From: a virus
Direction: 5' to 3' (one strand)
IMG/VR virus record: IMGVR_UViG_3300021964_010405
Coordinates: 1 to 26,066 of that record
Length of the DNA stretch: 26,066 nt
The notes below the pieces were generated by a model that saw only the letters and a list, made by a program, of their open reading frames with translations, searched no databases and was not told where the DNA came from. Positions 14,931 to 22,664 of this stretch are shown here, in pieces; position 1 is the first letter of the stretch, and each line of letters opens with the position of its first letter. The translations under genes were made by a program, and so were the position numbers.

Positions 14931-16081
14931 TGAAAGTAGAATTAGTTGGAAAGTTTTTTGATAATCACTCTTTGAGTATTATTAATAGAAACTTAGTAAA
15001 ATATTTAAAAGATAAGTGTGATTTATTAGTTACACCTTTAGATTCTGTAACTACCGAATTTGGAGTAGATATAGATACAGTAAAAACGCTAAAAGACCTA
15101 TCAAATAAAAATGCGATTCCTGATATTCAAATTAGGCATACATACCCTCCAATTTGGAATTGGCCTACTAACTCAGATACAAAAGTGGTATTTATTCAAC
15201 CTTGGGAATACACAAAAGTTCCTTTTGAGTGGCAATACAAGTTTGAAACTTTTGCAGATGCTTTATGCGTTCCAAGTAACTTTGAGAGAGATATATTTTT
15301 AAAAGGAGGTATTAATCCTGATAAAATATTTACTGTACCTAATGGATACGATGATAATGTATATAACAAAAAACCTGTAAAACCTTATAAAAATATTGAT
15401 TCTAGTAAGTTTAACTTTGTATTTATCGGTAATGGACAATGGCGAAAAGGTGTTGATATTTTACTAAATCAGTGGAAAGATGCTTTTACTGCTTCTGATA
15501 ATTGCAGACTAATCATTAAAGATAACTCTGCTATTTATGGACATAATAACTTATTAAATGAAGTTATTAAGATGCAGTATAAAACAGGCTGTGCTCCTAT
15601 TGTGTATATTGATGAGCAACTAACTGATGAAGAAATGGCTGCTATTTATAAAAATTCAAAAGTACTGGTGCATCCTTATAGAGCAGAAGGGTTTGGTATG
15701 CATATCCAAGAAGCCTATGCTTGTGGTTGTCTTCCAATTCTTCCAGATTTTGGCCCTCATCAAGATTTTATCCCAGAAGATCATTACCTAAAGATTCCAA
15801 CTGAACAAAAGATGTTTAATATTTGTGATCCGTCTATATTTGCTACAAAGCCAGGAGATGCTACTACCTTAATGAGCACTCATTCTTTCTATAGAGAACC
15901 TATTGGACAAACACTCCAAAATGCATTAAAATATATTTATTTCCATCATAATAAAAAAGAATGGTATAATAAAATTAATGCAGCTGTTCCAGAAAATAAT
16001 TGGAATCATGTAGTAAATAAATATTGGGAGGTACTTGAAAATGTCGCAAACAGACAAGGAACTCAGCGAGCTAGACAATAA
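14930..16081 (+). CDS. GT-B (GT4-type) glycosyltransferase
   Basis: The 383-residue protein has the two Rossmann-like halves of a GT-B enzyme. The C-terminal half has FVFIGNGQWRKGVDILL (residues 164-179) and the retaining-enzyme motif VHPYRAEGFGMHIQEAYACG, with E253 and E261 forming the spaced Glu pair that holds the donor sugar. The N-terminal half has VPSNFERDIFLKGG and VPNGYDDNVY, also typical. Such enzymes retain the configuration of the transferred sugar. It overlaps the previous gene by one base and the Fe-S carrier gene by 41 bases. Confidence 0.82.
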   Translation: MKVELVGKFFDNHSLSIINRNLVKYLKDKCDLLVTPLDSVTTEFGVDIDTVKTLKDLSNKNAIPDIQIRHTYPPIWNWPTNSDTKVVFIQPWEYTKVPFEWQYKFETFADALCVPSNFERDIFLKGGINPDKIFTVPNGYDDNVYNKKPVKPYKNIDSSKFNFVFIGNGQWRKGVDILLNQWKDAFTASDNCRLIIKDNSAIYGHNNLLNEVIKMQYKTGCAPIVYIDEQLTDEEMAAIYKNSKVLVHPYRAEGFGMHIQEAYACGCLPILPDFGPHQDFIPEDHYLKIPTEQKMFNICDPSIFATKPGDATTLMSTHSFYREPIGQTLQNALKYIYFHHNKKEWYNKINAAVPENNWNHVVNKYWEVLENVANRQGTQRARQ

Positions 16082-16469
16082 AATTTTAAGAGATTTTCAT
16101 TTTAACGCTCCACAAATTAACAATGAAGTACAAGGAACGCTACCTACAATTACAAATAAAGCAAAAATATTTATTGAATCTAATTTAACTCCTGGTTCTT
16201 TTTTTCGATTTGGAATTGCTGGTGGAGGATGCTCTGGGTTTAATTATCTACTAGATGAAGATACAGAACAATCAGAAGATGATATTGTTTTTTGTGATTT
16301 ACCTAAAGCTGTTGTAGATAGAGAAAGTTTAAAATATTTATACGGTTCTATAATTGAATTAGAAGAACAAGGATTCGGAAAAAATTTAGTTATAGAAAAT
16401 CCCGGAGCAAAAAGCTCTTGCGGTTGTGGAAGTAGTTTTAATTTTGATTTTGACTTGTTAAATGACTAA
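16041..16469 (+). CDS. A-type Fe-S cluster carrier (IscA/ErpA/HesB family)
   Basis: ATG 16041 is preceded by GGGAGG (16026-16031). The 142-residue protein has a disordered, charged N-terminal 30 residues, then the HesB fold with GIAGGGCSGFNYLL (C64) and KSSCGCGSSF (C127 and C129), the three conserved cysteines that hold the cluster. All three are present, so cluster binding is likely. Cellular relatives pass [4Fe-4S] or [2Fe-2S] clusters to target proteins. Marine phages are known to carry such genes, thought to support host Fe-S metabolism during infection. Here it overlaps a glycosyltransferase and an iron-dependent hydroxylase-like gene. The insert between C64 and C127 is about typical in length. 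Confidence 0.85.
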   Translation: MSQTDKELSELDNKILRDFHFNAPQINNEVQGTLPTITNKAKIFIESNLTPGSFFRFGIAGGGCSGFNYLLDEDTEQSEDDIVFCDLPKAVVDRESLKYLYGSIIELEEQGFGKNLVIENPGAKSSCGCGSSFNFDFDLLND

Positions 16470-17100
16470 TTATAATTGGATTATAAATGAAAGTAAACTT
16501 CCTTGGTTAAAACTAGACATTGAGTTTCCGTATGAAAAAATGTTGGAAGAAGCTAAAGCACTTAAACCTAATTTTGTTAAACACCGTGCAGAAGATCAAA
16601 TATCTGGATACGGACACAAAGGCTGGTCTAGTTTATGTATTCATGGTATCTCCCCTAGTCATACTAATCATTTTGAGTCTTATGGATACAAATCCAATGA
16701 TGAAACTCCCTACAGATGGACTGATATATCATCTAAATGTTGCGAGACTACTAAATGGTTAACAGAAGTATATCCTTGTGATACGTATTATCGTGTACGT
16801 TTTATGTTATTAGAGCCTGGCGGTTTTATAGCTCCGCACAACGACATGAATAAGCATAGATTATCTCCTGTAAACATAGCTTTAAATCACCCAAAAGGGT
16901 GTATAATGAAAATGGCACACTACGGAACAGTTCCGTTTAATGAAGGTGAAGCATATCTTCTTGACGTAGGTAATATTCATGCGTATTATAATAAAAGTAA
17001 TGAAGATAGATATCATATAATAATACATGGAAATTATAAATCTAACAAACAATGGAAAAAATTAGTTGAAAACAGCTACAAGAAAAATGGGATTAAATAA
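16462..17100 (+). CDS. Aspartyl/asparaginyl beta-hydroxylase-like Fe(II)/2-oxoglutarate oxygenase
   Basis: The 212-residue protein has IAPHNDMNKHRLSPVNIALN (H126 and D128), MAHYGTVPFNEGEAYLLDVG and NIHAYYNKSNEDRYHIIIHG (H173, and R183 for 2-oxoglutarate). The HxD followed by RL, then GE-x-x-LLD and H-x-x-x-N...R, is the pattern of the Asp/Asn beta-hydroxylase family. These enzymes hydroxylate protein side chains or small molecules using oxygen and 2-oxoglutarate. It overlaps the Fe-S carrier by eight bases, suggesting linked expression of two iron proteins. The substrate is unknown. Confidence 0.75.
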   Translation: MTNYNWIINESKLPWLKLDIEFPYEKMLEEAKALKPNFVKHRAEDQISGYGHKGWSSLCIHGISPSHTNHFESYGYKSNDETPYRWTDISSKCCETTKWLTEVYPCDTYYRVRFMLLEPGGFIAPHNDMNKHRLSPVNIALNHPKGCIMKMAHYGTVPFNEGEAYLLDVGNIHAYYNKSNEDRYHIIIHGNYKSNKQWKKLVENSYKKNGIK

Positions 17101-18460
17101 AAACTATATTGTTGGATTATACGATGATAGTGATAGTATACCAAATCCTAACGCAGCACAAAGATCAAAAGAATTAACAGAATTTTTTACCAGATTTAAG
17201 TATTTTGGTCCTATAGTTTACGGGAAAACTGTTAATGAAGTACTAGATAAAGCATTAACTTACGAAGTTGATTATTGTATTGTTCAATGTGTTGGTCATA
17301 TTATAAAAGAGTATGAGTTTTTTAGGCTTCTAGAGTCTTGGATGAATAAATATAATTTTTTTATTACAGGACATATAATGGATAAACAAAGTAAAAACTC
17401 GGCTCATCCAAAAGGAAATGGGTATTATGGGTTACATAAGCAATGTTTGTTAGTTAATCTAAATTATTATAAAAAATTTGATCGCCCTGTTTATGGGAAA
17501 AAAGAAGATTCTGAAGAAACAATTGTTACAAAAGCTATTAGGCATGTAAGAGATATACATGATGACTATACTCCACTAGCTCTAAAACCAACAGAAGAAA
17601 CTGTTGTATGTACACCTTTAGTAGATGGCTGGAATTTTATTAATAAAAGTTTAGAAAATGGTTTGCTTGTTTACAACTTTTTACCAAAAATTAGAGAAAC
17701 AAAACAATATGTATATCCTAATAAAAGTGCGGAAGAACTAAATAAACAGCTTTCTTGGATTAGAGAAATAGTAGATTATGCCCCTACTTGTGTGTTTTTC
17801 TGGAATACAGAGGGGTATTCGGATGTAAAATACGTAAAACTACAAAAACCAATAGATAAGCTATACTCCGTAGCTGCTGCTTTTAAACCTAATTTTTTAC
17901 TTAATGTTTTTGGATTTCATGAAAATACTGAAGTTATCTATTATGATTATAGTAAACAAGCTCTTGCCTTTAAAAAATTATTACTTCAACACTGGGATGG
18001 AGAAAACTACCCAGAGTTTCTAAATTGGGCTAAAAATAAGTGGGCTATTAATGAAACAGCAGGTCAATCAACTGAAAATGAAACTTATCAAGATTTATGG
18101 CAAAACGAAATAAAATGGTGGAAGTCAGAACAAAATATTAAAGAACACTGGCAAGCATATAAAAAATTAAAACATACATTTATACATACCGACATTTGTA
18201 AAACACCTGAAAAAATAACTTCTCAAATTACGGGAAAAGATACAGAATTAATATGGTGGAGTAATGTATTTCATACAGTAAATGCTCATTATGTTAGGGG
18301 TTTACAAGGGGTAAAAAATTGCTATAATGAATGGTTAACACAAGTAAATAATAAAAACCCAAATATTTATATTATGGGAAAAGATTATTTAAATCGTCCT
18401 GTTGAGGGAGGGACTTTAAAGGAGTATATAGATGAACAAAGACCTTTTGAAAACATTTAA
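17087..18460 (+). CDS. Large uncharacterised protein in the sugar operon
   Basis: The start is placed at ATG 17087 (MGLNKNYIVGLYDDSDSIPN), 14 bases before the previous stop. In 457 residues I see repeated strand-helix units and segments such as YCIVQCVGHIIKEYEFFRLL, FFITGHIMDK and YYGLHKQCLLVNLNYYKKF, which give the impression of a GT-A-like nucleotide-sugar domain, but there is no clean DxD, Rossmann glycine loop or other catalytic motif. The second half is rich in Trp, Tyr and Lys. I recall similar unannotated proteins beside glycosyltransferases in marine phages, without being able to name a family. It overlaps the small gene downstream by 29 bases. Confidence 0.55.
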   Translation: MGLNKNYIVGLYDDSDSIPNPNAAQRSKELTEFFTRFKYFGPIVYGKTVNEVLDKALTYEVDYCIVQCVGHIIKEYEFFRLLESWMNKYNFFITGHIMDKQSKNSAHPKGNGYYGLHKQCLLVNLNYYKKFDRPVYGKKEDSEETIVTKAIRHVRDIHDDYTPLALKPTEETVVCTPLVDGWNFINKSLENGLLVYNFLPKIRETKQYVYPNKSAEELNKQLSWIREIVDYAPTCVFFWNTEGYSDVKYVKLQKPIDKLYSVAAAFKPNFLLNVFGFHENTEVIYYDYSKQALAFKKLLLQHWDGENYPEFLNWAKNKWAINETAGQSTENETYQDLWQNEIKWWKSEQNIKEHWQAYKKLKHTFIHTDICKTPEKITSQITGKDTELIWWSNVFHTVNAHYVRGLQGVKNCYNEWLTQVNNKNPNIYIMGKDYLNRPVEGGTLKEYIDEQRPFENI

Positions 18461-18638
18461 GTCAGAAGAGGATTTAAGACACTATTTAAAAGTAAATGGA
18501 ATGAGTGGAAAAGCCTTAGATAAGTGGGTTAATGAGTGGAAAAACCCCTCTCCTAAAGATTTTAGTACAAAAACTGTTAAAACAACTATGATCAGTACAA
18601 GTGAAGATGAAACTGTGGAAAGCAAAAACGAGAATTAA
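18432..18638 (+). CDS. Small uncharacterised protein, 68 residues
   Basis: ATG 18432 has a strong AAAGGAG ribosome site seven bases upstream, which argues that this short frame is a gene. The protein has a helical N-terminal part (LLKTFKSEEDLRHYLKVNGM) followed by a W-containing helix and a Ser/Thr/Glu-rich, probably disordered tail. No family is recognised. It overlaps the end of the large protein upstream by 29 bases and the oxygenase-like gene downstream by 32. Confidence 0.5.
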   Translation: MNKDLLKTFKSEEDLRHYLKVNGMSGKALDKWVNEWKNPSPKDFSTKTVKTTMISTSEDETVESKNEN

Positions 18639-19191
18639 AGGAGATTTTTCTTTTGTTAATTCTTTAATATATCGCGATCATACAGATTATGATTTAAAAG
18701 GTGTTGTCGATGCTATTTCTGTAAAAAGTGCTACAGGAAGTGTCTATGATTTTTATAGGGATAGTCTTTTAGAAAACCCAATAAATTTTAAATATACAAA
18801 ATTGTATCATCAATTTAAGGTTAAAAAACTTATAGATTCTTTTGAATTAGAAAAAACTAGAATCAGAATACATCGACAACTTCCTACTTATCAAACAAAA
18901 TTACATGTAGACGAGCAAAATACTAAAGTTAAAACTAAAGAAGACGTTAGGCTTAGAATCTTTACTGCTTTAACTTCTTCTAAAGATTTCATATATGAAT
19001 TTAAATCTGGAAAAGATTATTGCATACATAGTTTAAAACAGGGAGAGAGTCTTGTTTTTGACCCAGATGAAGTAGAGCACGGAACAAAAAATCTATCAGA
19101 AACAGAAATTAGATATTCTTTAGTACAGATAGTAAAACCAAATGATTGGTTAAAATCATTTATAAATAATAAACAAGAAATTATATTGTGA
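18607..19191 (+). CDS. 2-oxoglutarate/Fe(II) oxygenase-like protein
   Basis: The 194-residue protein has a double-stranded beta-helix iron-site pattern: QTKLHVDEQNTK (H100 and D102), a strand RLRIFTALTS, then VFDPDEVEHGTKNLS (H158) and IRYSLVQIV with R169 as the 2-oxoglutarate contact. The spacing matches the other small oxygenases here, particularly the Asp-hydroxylase type. The start is either GTG 18601 or ATG 18607; I chose ATG. No strong ribosome site is seen, so translation may be coupled to the gene upstream. It is the third protein of this fold in the window. The substrate is unknown. Confidence 0.65.
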   Translation: MKLWKAKTRIKGDFSFVNSLIYRDHTDYDLKGVVDAISVKSATGSVYDFYRDSLLENPINFKYTKLYHQFKVKKLIDSFELEKTRIRIHRQLPTYQTKLHVDEQNTKVKTKEDVRLRIFTALTSSKDFIYEFKSGKDYCIHSLKQGESLVFDPDEVEHGTKNLSETEIRYSLVQIVKPNDWLKSFINNKQEIIL

Positions 19192-19192
19192 T

Positions 19193-19471
19193 ATGAATAT
19201 AGATTTTGGAACAGCTTTTCATAAACCAAATGGAAATGCAACAAAAGTAACTTTAAATGAATTTAGAGATATTTTATATCTACATATAAGAGAATATTCT
19301 ATGGATGGAGATACTGGACACTGGTTTCCTACTAAAACAGGATATGCTTTTCCAGCTGACGAAATATCATCACTAATCTCTTTACTTGAAAAAGCAGAAG
19401 AGATTATTAATAATCGTTATAAACACTCCTATCAGTTAGAATTTAACTTTGGAGAAGAGTATGAGTATTAA
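19193..19471 (+). CDS. PC4-like single-stranded DNA-binding protein
   Basis: In the 92-residue protein the section from about residue 17 to 68 (KVTLNEFRDILYLHIREYSM, a GHWFPTKTGYAF hairpin, then a helix of the SSLISLLEKAEE type) fits the PC4/transcriptional-coactivator fold: four curved strands followed by one helix. The bacterial and phage members bind single-stranded DNA as dimers. Key signs are the Y-x-x-R-E strand and the K-x-G-x-x-F turn before the helix. It starts one base after the preceding stop and overlaps the next gene by 11 bases. The call is moderate, since the family is short and variable. Confidence 0.5.
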   Translation: MNIDFGTAFHKPNGNATKVTLNEFRDILYLHIREYSMDGDTGHWFPTKTGYAFPADEISSLISLLEKAEEIINNRYKHSYQLEFNFGEEYEY

Positions 19472-19775
19472 AGCCTGGAGCAATGAACAGGAAGATGAAT
19501 TAATTTTATTATATACTATTGAGGGTAAAAAAGATGTACATAATCTTGCCAACCACTTTGGAAAAGGGTATCGTAGTGTTATAAGTAAATTAGTTCAATT
19601 AAAAATTTACGAAAAACCAGAATTAGAAGAAGAGAATAAAGGTCAAACAGTAAAAGTTATGTTAAGAGATCTTGAAGAACTTTTAGAAATTCAAATTCAA
19701 GGTACAAACCTTAATAAAAAAGAAAATTTAAACGCATTACTTAACGCAGTAAAGGTAAAAATTAATAATGCCTAA
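19461..19775 (+). CDS. Helix-turn-helix (SANT/Myb-like) DNA-binding protein
   Basis: The start at ATG 19461 follows GGAG (19451-19454). The N-terminal 50 residues contain WSNEQEDELILLY, then a second helix HNLANHFGK and a third YRSVISKLVQLKIYEK. This three-helix pattern with RSV-x-x-KL-x-x-L is shared with the repeats of the protein at 22813-23502. The C-terminal half (KVMLRDLEELLEIQ and following) is helical and may mediate pairing. It is probably a small transcription regulator. It overlaps the PC4-like gene and the DUF3310 gene by 11 and 8 bases. Confidence 0.6.
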   Translation: MSIKAWSNEQEDELILLYTIEGKKDVHNLANHFGKGYRSVISKLVQLKIYEKPELEEENKGQTVKVMLRDLEELLEIQIQGTNLNKKENLNALLNAVKVKINNA

Positions 19776-20247
19776 GCATAATTATATGTATGGAAAAGAA
19801 GCGTTTGATTATGATAGAGAAAAAGAAGATTGGGATTCTTTTCTAGTAAGAAAAGAATCTGAAAGAAAAAGTATGAAAACCACTAATGAAGTTTATCCTG
19901 TCAGGGAAGACGTACCGGCTGATCTTTGGGGTAAACCCATAGCAAAATCAAAAGTGCAAGGTCCTATTGGAGCAGCCGCATTAAGCGAAAAATCTATCAC
20001 ACAGAGAGAACACTCAAGCACGGCAGATGCTGTAAATCACCCCCCACACTATAATAAAGGTATTGAAACTACAAAATACATAAAATCTTGGGATATGAAT
20101 TGGAATCAAGCTAATGTAATTAAGTATGTTTCTCGTTACAATTTAAAAAATAAGCATGATGTAAATCTTCAAATACAAGATTTACAAAAAGCTCGTTGGT
20201 ATTTAGAAGATTTAATTAAAGAGTTGGAAAAGCAAAATCCTTATTAG
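19768..20247 (+). CDS. DUF3310-domain phage protein
   Basis: The 159-residue protein has a variable, charged N-terminal half followed by VNHPPHYNKGIETTKYIKSW and ANVIKYVSRYNLKN, and ends in a DLQKARWYLEDLIKE helix. This matches the DUF3310 family (NHPxHY...IE...Y, IKYxxR, DLxKAxWYLE) found in many tailed phages and often labelled nucleotide kinase, with no solid biochemical basis that I know. The domain runs from about residue 89 to 150. It overlaps the upstream DNA-binding gene by eight bases. A role in nucleotide metabolism or replication is plausible but unproven. Confidence 0.8.
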   Translation: MPKHNYMYGKEAFDYDREKEDWDSFLVRKESERKSMKTTNEVYPVREDVPADLWGKPIAKSKVQGPIGAAALSEKSITQREHSSTADAVNHPPHYNKGIETTKYIKSWDMNWNQANVIKYVSRYNLKNKHDVNLQIQDLQKARWYLEDLIKELEKQNPY

Positions 20248-20292
20248 AGTGTTTATGTGCTCAAGATATAAGAGCTACAAAAGAGAAAATCA

Positions 20293-20883
20293 TTGAAAAA
20301 CAAACTTCTTATTAACTTTTGTGGAGATTCTTTTTGTAAAGATATTCAGGAACCTTCTTGGTGTAATTTAGTTGCCTCATCTTTAAATGCAAAAATAATA
20401 GGTACTGGTGAAGGAGGCACTGCTCACGAACACGCAATAAAAACTTTTAATGAAAAAGCAGATATAACTATATTTTGCTGGACTGAGTATAATAGAATAT
20501 ACCATAAAAAATATAGTTTTAACTTTGAAAGCGTCCAACATCATTTATTAGAAAATAAAGCAAAGTCTAACAGAGCGTTTTTAGCAGCTAATGCGTATTA
20601 TCAATATTTACACGGTCAAAAACTTGCTATAGAAAGACAGATTAGAGATTTATTCTGGTTTGATCACTGCGTTTTAGAAAAAGTTAATAAAACATTTTTA
20701 CATCTTTTTTGTTATGAAAATACCTATATTTTTAAAAACGGTATAAATACCCCTTTAATTCTTAAAAGAGACTTTGAAAGCACTGACAAAACAATTGATT
20801 CTCCTATTCATAATCACTTAAACATTAATGAAAATAAAAAACTAGCTGAACAGGTTTTACATTTTTTAAAAAATTCTTGCTAA
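20293..20883 (+). CDS. Third SGNH-hydrolase-like protein
   Basis: The 196-residue protein starts at TTG 20293; there is no ATG in a suitable place. Block I is NFCGDSFCKD with S13 as candidate nucleophile, block II is GTGEGGTAHEH, a block III-like strand is FCWTEYNRIY, and the C-terminal HNHLNINENKKLA resembles the catalytic His block. Order and spacing parallel the protein at 1420-2076, so the two are probably distant relatives. Its last bases overlap the promoter of the DNA ligase gene. Function is unknown; sugar or lipid deacylation fits the fold. The 45-base gap upstream (20248-20292) shows no clear ribosome site. Confidence 0.6.
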   Translation: MKNKLLINFCGDSFCKDIQEPSWCNLVASSLNAKIIGTGEGGTAHEHAIKTFNEKADITIFCWTEYNRIYHKKYSFNFESVQHHLLENKAKSNRAFLAANAYYQYLHGQKLAIERQIRDLFWFDHCVLEKVNKTFLHLFCYENTYIFKNGINTPLILKRDFESTDKTIDSPIHNHLNINENKKLAEQVLHFLKNSC

Positions 20884-20905
20884 TGCCCTTCAAATCTGCT
20901 ATTAT
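20877..20905 (+). promoter_or_regulatory. Phage-type promoter TTGCTA-N17-TATTAT for DNA ligase
   Basis: TTGCTA (20877-20882) overlaps the stop of the SGNH gene, followed by 17 bases and TATTAT (20900-20905). Predicted start is near 20912, about 20 bases before the ligase ATG. Confidence 0.65.
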
Positions 20906-20930
20906 TAAACTTCATTAAAGAGGGTTGATG

Positions 20931-22664
20931 ATGAACTACACCGAGCTGAAGAACTTCGTTCTTGAACATTCCCACAAATATTATGATTTATCAGCGCCAA
21001 GCATCTCCGATGCTGAGTGGGATAAGGCTTATGACAAGCTTGAAGCAATGGAACAAGCGCAAGGATGGAAAGACTCGGATTCCCCTACTTTAAAAGTAGG
21101 CGGAGCTTCTGGTAAGATACGTCACCCGTATGCCCTTTATTCACTAAGAAAAGTATATGACAAAAGCGAAATTGAGGAGTGGATGGATGTTCGCACGCCA
21201 AAAATTGATGGAACTAATCTTACTCTTATTTACAAGCGTGGAAAACTCCATTTGGCGCTCACTCGCGGGAATGGAGATCGAGGCGATGATGTTACCGCGC
21301 TCGCACAAGAAATCAGCAACATTCCAAAGCGAATCTCTACCGACCATTTGCGCGTAGTTATCAATGGCGAATGTGTTACAAATAATAAGGTTGAAAACTT
21401 TCGCAATTATGTTAGCGGCGCGCTAGGGCTAAAATCTCCTAAAGAATTTCGTGAAAGATCTATTCAGTTTATTGCTCACGATATTCTATCTTGGAATATG
21501 AGCTATCTCAACAAGATAGAAATTCTTAAGAATATGAACTTTTTTACAGTATTAGATGACGAAGCGTGGGAATATCCTTGTGATGGCGTTGTCTATCGTT
21601 GTAACGATTGGCATCGTTGTAATGATTTAGGATATACTTCTAAATATCCTCGTTTTGCAGTAGCGCTTAAAACTCGGGAAATTCAAACAGCGATTACCAC
21701 GCTACAAGAAGTTATTTGGACAGTTGGAAGAACCGGAACAGTTAATCCAACAGGAGTAGTCTCTCCTGTTATTCTTGACGACGCTACTATTTCTCGCGTC
21801 ACACTACACAATATTGAACAGATTGAAATGCACAATCTTGGGCTAGGAGACAGTATTGAGATTGAGCGGGCGGGTGGAGTTATTCCTAAATTTCTTCGCG
21901 TGATTGAGCACTCTGCACACAATCTAAAAATTAATCAACGACACGCAGAATTGGCTATTAAAGAAGCAGTAGTACGTCATGGTCCCCGACTCAGGGTAAA
22001 GTCAGGGCAAGGCTCATCACTAAAATTGCTTGAACATTTTATCGCAACTCTAAAAATTAAAGGGTTAGGTCCAGCATCTATCAAAAAGCTAGGACTAACC
22101 CATCCAATAGATCTATTTGAAGAACAACCGTGGCATAAACTTGGAGTAAACGGAGAAAAGATTGAAGAAGAGCTTGAACGAGCTAAGCTACAACCGTATT
22201 CTACAGTACTAGGCGCTCTAGGTATTCCAGGACTCGGAAGAACCGCTGCTAAACTAGTAGTGCAGCATATTCCCGAGTTTCGTTCTTTAAGAGATATTGA
22301 CGTATTACCGATTAAGGGAATCGGACCTAAAACAATTGAATCAGTTTTAACCTGGCTAGATGATAACGAAGAATGGGTGATGCAACTCCCACTCCAACTA
22401 AAAGAAGAAATGTCAGTAACCGAAGTGTTACAAGACAACAAAAAAATCTGTATTACTGGTAAGATGGATATGACTCGTAATGAGTTAGCCGATCATCTTT
22501 ATCAATATGGATTTAAGTTTACTTCATCAGTTACAAAAGATTGCTATGCTCTAATTGTATCGGATGATAACCAATCGTCAAAGTATAAAAAAGCACAACA
22601 GCTGGGAATAAAAATTGTCAACTACTGGCAAAATAAAAGTGCTGTACTAAATGGCGATTTTTAA
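20931..22664 (+). CDS. ligA: NAD+-dependent DNA ligase without zinc finger
   Basis: The start ATG 20931 lies six bases after AGAGGG; ATG 20928 is possible. The 577-residue enzyme has domain Ia (HKYYDLSAPSISDAEWD, residues 15-31), the adenylation motif TPKIDG with K91, TRGNGDRGDDVT, GEC with E147, DGVVYR, and the OB-fold with GRTGTVNPTGVV. Helix-hairpin-helix repeats follow (KGLGPAS, PGLGRTA, KGIGPKT), and a C-terminal BRCT domain begins at KKICITGKMD. It seals nicks in duplex DNA during replication, using NAD+ as the AMP donor. The section between OB-fold and first hairpin, where bacterial ligases have four zinc-binding cysteines, contains none, and the protein is about 90 residues shorter than typical LigA. 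All other catalytic motifs look intact. Confidence 0.92.
   Translation: MNYTELKNFVLEHSHKYYDLSAPSISDAEWDKAYDKLEAMEQAQGWKDSDSPTLKVGGASGKIRHPYALYSLRKVYDKSEIEEWMDVRTPKIDGTNLTLIYKRGKLHLALTRGNGDRGDDVTALAQEISNIPKRISTDHLRVVINGECVTNNKVENFRNYVSGALGLKSPKEFRERSIQFIAHDILSWNMSYLNKIEILKNMNFFTVLDDEAWEYPCDGVVYRCNDWHRCNDLGYTSKYPRFAVALKTREIQTAITTLQEVIWTVGRTGTVNPTGVVSPVILDDATISRVTLHNIEQIEMHNLGLGDSIEIERAGGVIPKFLRVIEHSAHNLKINQRHAELAIKEAVVRHGPRLRVKSGQGSSLKLLEHFIATLKIKGLGPASIKKLGLTHPIDLFEEQPWHKLGVNGEKIEEELERAKLQPYSTVLGALGIPGLGRTAAKLVVQHIPEFRSLRDIDVLPIKGIGPKTIESVLTWLDDNEEWVMQLPLQLKEEMSVTEVLQDNKKICITGKMDMTRNELADHLYQYGFKFTSSVTKDCYALIVSDDNQSSKYKKAQQLGIKIVNYWQNKSAVLNGDF

Noticed and set aside
16445-16475. Possible promoter TTGACT with TATAAT downstream
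   Set aside because: The spacer is only 15 bases, it lies in coding sequence at a tightly overlapping gene junction, and it does not match the 17-base layout of the others.
21977-22441. Minus-strand open frame of 154 codons inside DNA ligase
   Set aside because: The plus-strand ligase is complete and conserved here; the opposite frame is Ser/Ile-rich without a recognisable domain or ribosome site.
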